Positions 59,559-64,000 of a DNA stretch of 64,000 nucleotides are shown here, in pieces. Each line of letters opens with the position of its first letter. The stretch's first letter is position 1. The position numbers were made by a program, and so were the translations under genes. Source of the DNA: Chryseobacterium glaciei (lineage in GTDB: Bacteria > Bacteroidota > Bacteroidia > Flavobacteriales > Weeksellaceae); contig NZ_CP015199.1 in NCBI RefSeq assembly GCF_001648155.1, forward strand, positions 3,047,001-3,111,000. Reading direction: 5' to 3'. The notes under the pieces were generated by a model. It saw nothing but the letters and a program-made list of their open reading frames with translations. It searched no databases and was not told where the DNA came from.

Positions 59559-59671
59559 GGTTTTTTGAGTTATTAATTATAAGTTTTTACACAGCGTAAT
59601 CTTTTAATTTTTAAATCATTTAATCTTTTAATAAATAAAAACTATTCAACATTAAAAAATAAACTAGATAT

Positions 59672-60871
59672 ATGAAAAAGAAATTCACTTGGAAAAAAGC
59701 CATTTATATATTCTTGGGGCTTTTATTTGCAGTGGCATTATTCTCAGGGATTGGCTACCTTGTAAAGTCGAATTCTAAAGAAAGTGAAGCTTTCCTTACC
59801 CGTAAACCAACCATTCAGAATATGGATGATAAAGTGATGGCAACAGGAAAAATTGTTCCAAAAGAAGAAATTGAGATCAAGCCGAATATTGCAGGAATCA
59901 TCGACAAAATTTTAGTAGATGAAGGTGATAAAGTAACTGCTGGACAGTTAATTGCAACGGTAAGAATTATTCCAAGTGTGAGTGATGTGAATAATGCACA
60001 GCAGGAGGTTCAAAATTCTCAGCTTCAGATCAGTAATTCTAAAATGAATGTTGAGAATATGCAAAAGCAGTTTGCGATGCAGGAGAGGTTGTTTAAACAA
60101 GGAGTTATTTCTAAGCAGGAATATCTTAATTCTCAACAACAATTATATACACAACAGCAGAATCTTAAAAATGCTAACCAACAATTGGTAACGGCTGAGA
60201 AAAGATTACTGATTGTAAAGACAGGTGCAACTCCGGAATTACAAGGTTTCGCAACAACTCAGATTCGTTCTAAAGCTGCAGGTACGGTTCTTGAAGTTCC
60301 TGTGAAAGTAGGAAGTCAGGTAATTGAAGCGAACTCATTCAATGCCGGAACTACTATTTGTTCTATTGCAGACCTTAGCGCTTTGATTTTCCAAGGGGAA
60401 ATTGATGAAGCTCAGGCTGGAAAATTAAAGCAAGGAATGGATATGAAAATCGTTATCGGAGCTTTACAGAACAAAACGTTCCCTGGGACGCTGACGATGA
60501 TCGCTCCAAAAGGAAAAGATACCAACGGAACGATAAAATTCCCTGTTGAAGGTGATGTTCAGAATCCTAATAATGACTACATCAGAGCAGGATTCTCTGC
60601 CAATGGAGAAATTGTTCTAAGTTCTCAGAAAAATGCTTTGTTATTGGATGAATCATTGGTTCAATATGAAAAGAAAAATGGTAAAGACGTTCCTTTTGTT
60701 GAAGTAAAACAAGCTAACGGAACATTCAAAAAAGTATATGTAAAACTTGGAGCTAGTGACGGAATCAATGTCCAGGTTCTTTCAGGAATTGATAAAAATT
60801 CTGACGTGAAAGTTTGGAACCCGTCTGATAAAGACAAAGAAGAGCTTAAAGAAAAGAAAGGCAAGAAATAA
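59672..60871 (+). CDS. Periplasmic adaptor subunit of the ABC efflux system (MacA-like)
   Basis: A 399-residue membrane-fusion protein. It has an N-terminal anchor helix ('KKAIYIFLGLLFAVALFSGIGYL'). A lipoyl-like half ('EIEIKPNIAGIIDKILVDEGDKVTAGQLIATV') is followed by a long coiled-coil hairpin (~105-175, Gln/Asn-rich: 'QNSQLQISNSKMNVENMQKQFAMQERLFKQGVISKQEY'), the second lipoyl half ('IRSKAAGTVLEVPVKVGSQV') and a C-terminal beta-barrel. The tail is Lys/Glu-rich. It should link the permeases to an outer-membrane TolC protein, which is not encoded in this window. Confidence 0.92.
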   Translation: MKKKFTWKKAIYIFLGLLFAVALFSGIGYLVKSNSKESEAFLTRKPTIQNMDDKVMATGKIVPKEEIEIKPNIAGIIDKILVDEGDKVTAGQLIATVRIIPSVSDVNNAQQEVQNSQLQISNSKMNVENMQKQFAMQERLFKQGVISKQEYLNSQQQLYTQQQNLKNANQQLVTAEKRLLIVKTGATPELQGFATTQIRSKAAGTVLEVPVKVGSQVIEANSFNAGTTICSIADLSALIFQGEIDEAQAGKLKQGMDMKIVIGALQNKTFPGTLTMIAPKGKDTNGTIKFPVEGDVQNPNNDYIRAGFSANGEIVLSSQKNALLLDESLVQYEKKNGKDVPFVEVKQANGTFKKVYVKLGASDGINVQVLSGIDKNSDVKVWNPSDKDKEELKEKKGKK

Positions 60872-60899
60872 TAAACTAACTAGATACATTTTATCTGAA

Positions 60900-60927
60900 G
60901 TCCCGAAATTTTTCGGGATTTTTTTTG
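60900..60927 (+). terminator. Terminator of the ABC efflux operon
   Basis: TCCCGAAA-tt-TTTCGGGA followed by eight T. Confidence 0.85.
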
Positions 60928-60941
60928 TTTATATGAAAGCA

Positions 60942-60965
60942 GTCATTCCGAGGAACGGAGGAATC
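60942..60965. repeat. Dispersed GTCATTCCGAGGAACGGAGG repeat
   Basis: Related to 20745-20768 and 54586-54610: GTCATTC..GA.GAA.G.A..AATC. It follows the operon terminator. Confidence 0.55.
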
Positions 60966-61036
60966 GCTATATTTCATCGAATAAAAAGAGGGTTAAATTA
61001 ATTTCAATTGAGAATGTTTTAATGAAACTGATTTTA

Positions 61037-61044
61037 TAATTTTG
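61037..61044 (+). promoter_or_regulatory. -7 element of the zinc-ribbon gene
   Basis: TAATTTTG, 24 bases before the ATG at 61069. Confidence 0.45.
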
Positions 61045-61068
61045 AACTATTCATAAAAATATTAAGAT

Positions 61069-61635
61069 ATGTGTCGATACGCAGGAAAAACATATAAATG
61101 TCATTACGTTTGTTTTAAATGTAGAAAATCATTTAAACAAGCTGATTCAGATGATATTTTATTACGGATAAAAAAGGATAAGGTATATCATGAGCTTAAT
61201 GGGAAATCTATACGAAAAGTAGGTCAGGTTTTTACAAAATCAGAAAGGAATAAATTAGTTGAATTAGTGCATGAAATAGAAAATAGAGATATAAAATGTC
61301 CCGAATGTGGAAACTTAATGGCTGATCTGGGTAGAGATTTTAAAGCTCCAAAGAAAACAGCAATTAAAGAATGGAAAATTGTAGAAGGACTTTTTAAATT
61401 AGGAAAACGTTTTCATACTTGTGGTTGTGACGGGATAGGTTACATCCCTCAAAATCCAAAAGATTACGAAGTATACTTACAAAAAGCTTTGAAAGAATAT
61501 CAGGACTCTATTATTTATTATCAAGGTAAAACAGAAGCAGAATATCCTGATAAGATGGAGAGAATTAACTATTGGAACGAAAGAATTTTGAATGTCAAAA
61601 GTGAAATGAAATTTCAAAAATTTGACTTGAATTAA
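61069..61635 (+). CDS. Hypothetical zinc-ribbon protein
   Basis: A 188-residue basic protein with several Cys pairs: 'CHYVCFKCRKSFKQ' near the N-terminus, 'DIKCPECGNLMADLGRDFKAPK' in the middle and 'HTCGCDGIGYIPQNP'. They suggest one or two zinc sites. The C-terminal third is helical and charged ('LQKALKEYQDSIIYYQGKTEAEYPDKMERINYWNERI'). No signal peptide. I cannot name a family. It stands alone between the efflux operon and the Fur-family gene. Confidence 0.7.
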   Translation: MCRYAGKTYKCHYVCFKCRKSFKQADSDDILLRIKKDKVYHELNGKSIRKVGQVFTKSERNKLVELVHEIENRDIKCPECGNLMADLGRDFKAPKKTAIKEWKIVEGLFKLGKRFHTCGCDGIGYIPQNPKDYEVYLQKALKEYQDSIIYYQGKTEAEYPDKMERINYWNERILNVKSEMKFQKFDLN

Positions 61636-61722
61636 ACATGTAAAGAACTAGCATTCACACTTAATTAATCACCTAAAACTTCATTAAAGATGAATGATTT
61701 TAAGTTGCTTAAAAACAGTTAA

Positions 61723-62097
61723 TTACGAACAATTCGCGCAATATCCTGAAATAAATCCATTAAAGTTAACGGATTGATAACCAACGGGTAATTTCACTTC
61801 AATTTCATTGGGAATACATTCAATTTTTCCACAGCTTAAACATCTGAAATGGTAATGATTATGCTTGTGTGCCTTTTCTGAACAGTTGACGCAGAAAGCA
61901 AAATAATATTTCCCATCGTCACTTAAAATTTTATGCGCAATTCCATCATCACAGAAGCTGTTTAGTGCTCTGTAAATTGTAGCTCTGTCTACTTTATCTC
62001 CCAATTCTTTTAATAAAATATCCTGACTAACCGCTGATTTTGAGTTCTTTAATGAATCAAGAATCAGTTGTTTTGTTTTTGTATTTCTCTTAAGCAT
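61723..62097 (-). CDS. Fur family transcriptional regulator
   Basis: A 124-residue metal-responsive repressor. The N-terminal winged helix is 'TKQLILDSLKNSKSAVSQDILLKELGDKVDRATIYRALNSFCDDGIAHKI'. The C-terminal dimer domain carries 'AFCVNCSEKAHKHNHYHFRCLSCGKIECIP', with the C-x2-C zinc site and the His cluster, and a second C-x2-C at the very end ('GYCANC'). Zinc (Zur-like) or peroxide sensing (PerR-like) both fit; the target metal is open. The ATG at 62097 is used. It is divergent from a flavoprotein gene, with an inverted repeat between them. Confidence 0.9.
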   Translation of the reverse strand: MLKRNTKTKQLILDSLKNSKSAVSQDILLKELGDKVDRATIYRALNSFCDDGIAHKILSDDGKYYFAFCVNCSEKAHKHNHYHFRCLSCGKIECIPNEIEVKLPVGYQSVNFNGFISGYCANCS

Positions 62098-62100
62098 ATA

Positions 62101-62108
62101 CAAATATA
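62101..62108 (-). promoter_or_regulatory. -7 element directly before the Fur-family gene
   Basis: TATATTTG on the minus strand, then TAT, then the ATG at 62097: predicted leaderless mRNA. Confidence 0.5.
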
Positions 62109-62114
62109 TAAAAT

Positions 62115-62139
62115 ATTATTGCGAATAAGTCGCATTAAT
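62115..62139. promoter_or_regulatory. Putative Fur-family operator
   Basis: Inverted repeat ATTATTGCGA-ataag-TCGCATTAAT (one mismatch) between the divergent -7 elements, covering the -33 region of both genes. The position suits autorepression plus control of the flavoprotein gene. Confidence 0.6.
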
Positions 62140-62151
62140 GAAAATTTGTTT

Positions 62152-62159
62152 TACATTTG
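62152..62159 (+). promoter_or_regulatory. -7 element of the flavoprotein gene
   Basis: TACATTTG, 24 bases before the ATG at 62184. Confidence 0.5.
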
Positions 62160-62183
62160 CAGAAGTAAGAAGCAACAAGCAAT

Positions 62184-63083
62184 ATGAAAAACTTTGACGT
62201 AATTATCATTGGAGGAAGCTATTCCGGACTTTCAGCGGGAATGGCTTTAGGCAGATCTTTGAGAAATGTTTTGATCATCGACAGCGGAAAACCTTGTAAC
62301 AGACAGACTCCACATACCCATAATTTTCTGACTCAAGATGGAAGAACTCCAAAAGAAATAAGCACGATTGCAAGAGAACAGGTAGAAAAATATGATACGA
62401 TAAAATTTCATGATGGAGTAGTGCTGAAAACTTCCAAAATTGATGATAATTTTGAAGTTGAAACAGACCAAGCAGAAAAATTTACGGCCAAAAAACTAAT
62501 TATTGCGACTGGTATAAAAGATATACAACCAAATATTCCCGGATTTGCTGAATGCTGGGGAATTTCCGTTCTGCATTGCCCGTATTGTCATGGATATGAA
62601 GTTAAAAATGAAACTACCGGAATTTTCGCCAACGGAGATATAGCTTTTGAATTTTCAAAAATGATCTTGAACTGGACAAAAGACTTAACATTATTCACGA
62701 ACGGAAAATCAAGTTTAAATGAAGAACAAACTCAAAAACTACAAGAGAAAAGCATCAATATTAATGAAACCGAAATTGAAGAAATAATCCATAAAAACGG
62801 ACAAATTCAAAAATTAATTTTCAAGAACGGACAAGAATTTTTATTAAAAGCTTTATATGCAAAAATCCCATTTCAACAAAATATCAACATATCGGAGGAT
62901 CTCGGTTGTGAAATGACCGAACAGGGATTTATTAAAGTTGATCCTTTTCAAAAAACAAATATTTACGGACTTTATGCCTGTGGAGATAATGTTACAATGA
63001 TGCGCTCCGTTTCAAATGCCATTGCTCAAGGAAATTTTGCTGGAGCGATGGTGAATAAAGAATTGGTGGATGAACAGTTTTAA
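62184..63083 (+). CDS. NAD(P)/FAD-dependent oxidoreductase, thioredoxin-reductase-like
   Basis: A 299-residue two-domain flavoprotein. The FAD Rossmann motif is 'VIIIGGSYSGLSAGMALGR'. The redox pair is Cys132-Pro-Tyr-Cys135 in 'LHCPYCHGYE'. The second FAD motif is 'IYGLYACGDNVTMMRSVSNAIAQGNFAGAMV'. The usual NADPH Rossmann motif G-x-G-x-x-A is weak ('TGIFANGDIAFEFSKMI'). So it may be a TrxR-like or ferredoxin-thioredoxin-type disulphide reductase rather than standard TrxB. The gene is probably repressed by the divergent Fur-family protein, which suggests a role in metal or redox stress. Confidence 0.85.
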   Translation: MKNFDVIIIGGSYSGLSAGMALGRSLRNVLIIDSGKPCNRQTPHTHNFLTQDGRTPKEISTIAREQVEKYDTIKFHDGVVLKTSKIDDNFEVETDQAEKFTAKKLIIATGIKDIQPNIPGFAECWGISVLHCPYCHGYEVKNETTGIFANGDIAFEFSKMILNWTKDLTLFTNGKSSLNEEQTQKLQEKSININETEIEEIIHKNGQIQKLIFKNGQEFLLKALYAKIPFQQNINISEDLGCEMTEQGFIKVDPFQKTNIYGLYACGDNVTMMRSVSNAIAQGNFAGAMVNKELVDEQF

Positions 63084-63100
63084 TTATATTCTATTTTTTG

Positions 63101-63134
63101 AATCCTTGTTGTAAATTCAGCAAGGATTTTTTTG
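63101..63134 (+). terminator. Terminator of the flavoprotein gene
   Basis: AATCCTTG / CAAGGATT with a 12-base loop and T tract. Confidence 0.75.
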
Positions 63135-63153
63135 TTAAAAGTTGAAAAAATAT

Positions 63154-63188
63154 TTGTCGGTTTTATTTATTATCGTAATATTGCGATA
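63154..63188 (+). promoter_or_regulatory. Promoter and operator of the ArsR gene
   Basis: TTG (63154-63156), 19 bases, TAATATTG (63176-63183, one mismatch), with the near-perfect inverted repeat TATCGTAATATTGCGATA (63171-63188) centred on the -7 element. This is typical of steric repression by ArsR. Confidence 0.65.
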
Positions 63189-63205
63189 TAAAATTATTTA
63201 TAAAA

Positions 63206-63532
63206 ATGGGTGCTACTAAAACAGACTTTTTTACTGAACAACAAAACCAAATCGCTACCATTGCAAAAGCTTTGGGACATCCTGCCAGAATAGCAATCAT
63301 AGAATATTTATTGAAAGTTAATGAATGTATCTGTGGAGATATCGTTAATGAATTACCACTTGCCCAACCTACAGTTTCTCAGCATTTGAAAGAACTTAAA
63401 AACGCAGGATTAATTAAAGGTAATATTGAAGGAAACACAATTTGCTATTGTATTGATGATAAAGCTTTCGAAATTTTGAATACCTATTTCTCGAATATTA
63501 TTTCCACGGTGAAAAAGCAAAACTGCTGTTAA
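63206..63532 (+). CDS. arsR: ArsR family metalloregulator
   Basis: A 108-residue winged-helix repressor. The DNA-recognition region is 'LGHPARIAIIEYLLKVNECICGDIVNELPLAQPTVSQHLKELKNAGLIKG'. 'NECICGD' provides a C-x-C pair in the helix where ArsR/SmtB proteins bind As(III)/Sb(III), and the C-terminus ends 'KKQNCC', giving two more Cys. Arsenite sensing is likely from this and from the next gene. It is first in an operon that leaves the window; its own promoter carries an operator, and a second copy of the operator lies after its stop codon. Confidence 0.88.
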   Translation: MGATKTDFFTEQQNQIATIAKALGHPARIAIIEYLLKVNECICGDIVNELPLAQPTVSQHLKELKNAGLIKGNIEGNTICYCIDDKAFEILNTYFSNIISTVKKQNCC

Positions 63533-63550
63533 AAAATTTTTGACCAAGAT

Positions 63551-63567
63551 TATCGTAATATTGCAAT
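63551..63567 (+). promoter_or_regulatory. Second ArsR-type operator
   Basis: TATCGTAATATTGCAAT repeats the first 14 bases of the operator at 63171 exactly (TATCGTAATATTGC), 24 bases before the next ATG. Together they suggest an internal, separately repressed promoter. Confidence 0.6.
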
Positions 63568-63591
63568 TTAACAATTTAAAATATATAAAAA

Positions 63592-64000
63592 ATGACCTTA
63601 GAACAAATTAAAAATATTCTACCATCATTAGAAAACGTAGAATTTCAATTAGAAAATGGACAGTTTGTCCCTGAACATTTCCATGTCACAGAAATCGGAA
63701 TGGTTACCAAAGACTTTATAGATTGTGGCGGTACCATGAGAAAAGAAGAAAGAGTAAATTTCCAACTTTGGGATGCTGATGATTTTGAACATCGTCTGAA
63801 ACCGGGAAAGCTTTTGCGTATCATTACACTTTCAGAAGAAAAACTAGGCATCGGAAATTTTGAAATCGAAGTAGAATATCAAGACACAACCATTGGAAAG
63901 TATAATCTTGATTTTAATGGAAAGAATTTTATCCTTAAAAATAAAGTAACCGCTTGCTTAGCACAGGAAGCTTGCGGAATTCCTCAGGAAAAACAAAAAA
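63592..64000 (+). CDS. DUF6428-like protein of the ars operon, 3' end cut by window edge
   Basis: A frame open from ATG 63592 to the window edge (136 codons seen). It contains 'VEFQLENGQFVPEHFHVTEIGMVTKDFIDCGGTMRKEERVNFQLWDADDFEHRL', 'KLLRIITLSEEKLGIGNFEIEVEYQDTTIGKYNLDF' and 'TACLAQEACG'. In flavobacteria this small conserved protein usually follows arsR and precedes an arsenate reductase and an Acr3 arsenite exporter. The conserved Cys and His residues suggest a metal(loid)-related role. Its function is not established and the rest of the operon is outside the window. Confidence 0.78.
   Translation, partial: MTLEQIKNILPSLENVEFQLENGQFVPEHFHVTEIGMVTKDFIDCGGTMRKEERVNFQLWDADDFEHRLKPGKLLRIITLSEEKLGIGNFEIEVEYQDTTIGKYNLDFNGKNFILKNKVTACLAQEACGIPQEKQK

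Overview
The window looks like chromosome of a flavobacterium close to Chryseobacterium (Weeksellaceae, Bacteroidota). The DNA is AT-rich. Many genes are preceded by the Bacteroidota -7 promoter element TAnnTTTG, sometimes with TTG about 19 bases further up, and Shine-Dalgarno sites are not evident. Many genes encode secreted or lipid-anchored proteins whose signal peptide ends in a short '-AQ' or '-SQ', or in a lipobox Cys. The content is mostly core metabolism and information processing. I see no insertion sequence, prophage, CRISPR array or tRNA gene.

Layout: 1-2393, three co-directional secreted surface proteins, the first cut by the window edge. 2537-10334, a class III aminotransferase, a START-like protein, a degenerate class IV aminotransferase fold, yqgE/pdxH (divergent), HU, panD, a flippase-like membrane protein and two TerD proteins. 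10363-19358 (mostly minus), GNAT, exonuclease, tyrosyl-tRNA synthetase with its own leader region, small envelope proteins, serine hydrolases, a GIY-YIG/DUF4357 protein and an M3 peptidase. 19573-32183, SRPBCC, Gre-like factor, nitroreductase, a structured-RNA candidate, rpsP-rimM, regulators, asnS, rpoN and an ECF sigma factor with a membrane partner. 32340-32663 is RNase P RNA. 32742-43607, ppk2, DUF1573, valS, a PfkB kinase, hydrolases and DUF72. 43815-52275, an Oar-like TonB-dependent receptor, a lectin-like protein and a tandem trio of secreted tail-collar-like proteins. 52548-55743, class I ribonucleotide reductase. 56171-60871, a MacAB-type ABC efflux system. 61069-64000, a zinc-ribbon protein, a Fur-family regulator divergent from a thioredoxin-reductase-like enzyme, and the start of an ArsR-controlled operon that runs off the window.

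The most striking observation is upstream of the tyrosyl-tRNA synthetase gene. A 29-codon open frame (12763-12674, minus) carries three consecutive Tyr codons plus two more. It is followed by mutually exclusive hairpins built from CCCGA/TCGGG segments and by an intrinsic terminator about 20 bases before tyrS. This is the architecture of ribosome-mediated attenuation, here by tyrosine codons on a tyrosyl-tRNA synthetase. Other points of interest are a ~95-nt structured RNA candidate before rpsP, several promoters placed so close to start codons that the mRNAs should be leaderless, a PLP-fold protein that has lost its catalytic Lys, DnaA-box-like sites before nrdB, and paired operators around the ArsR gene.
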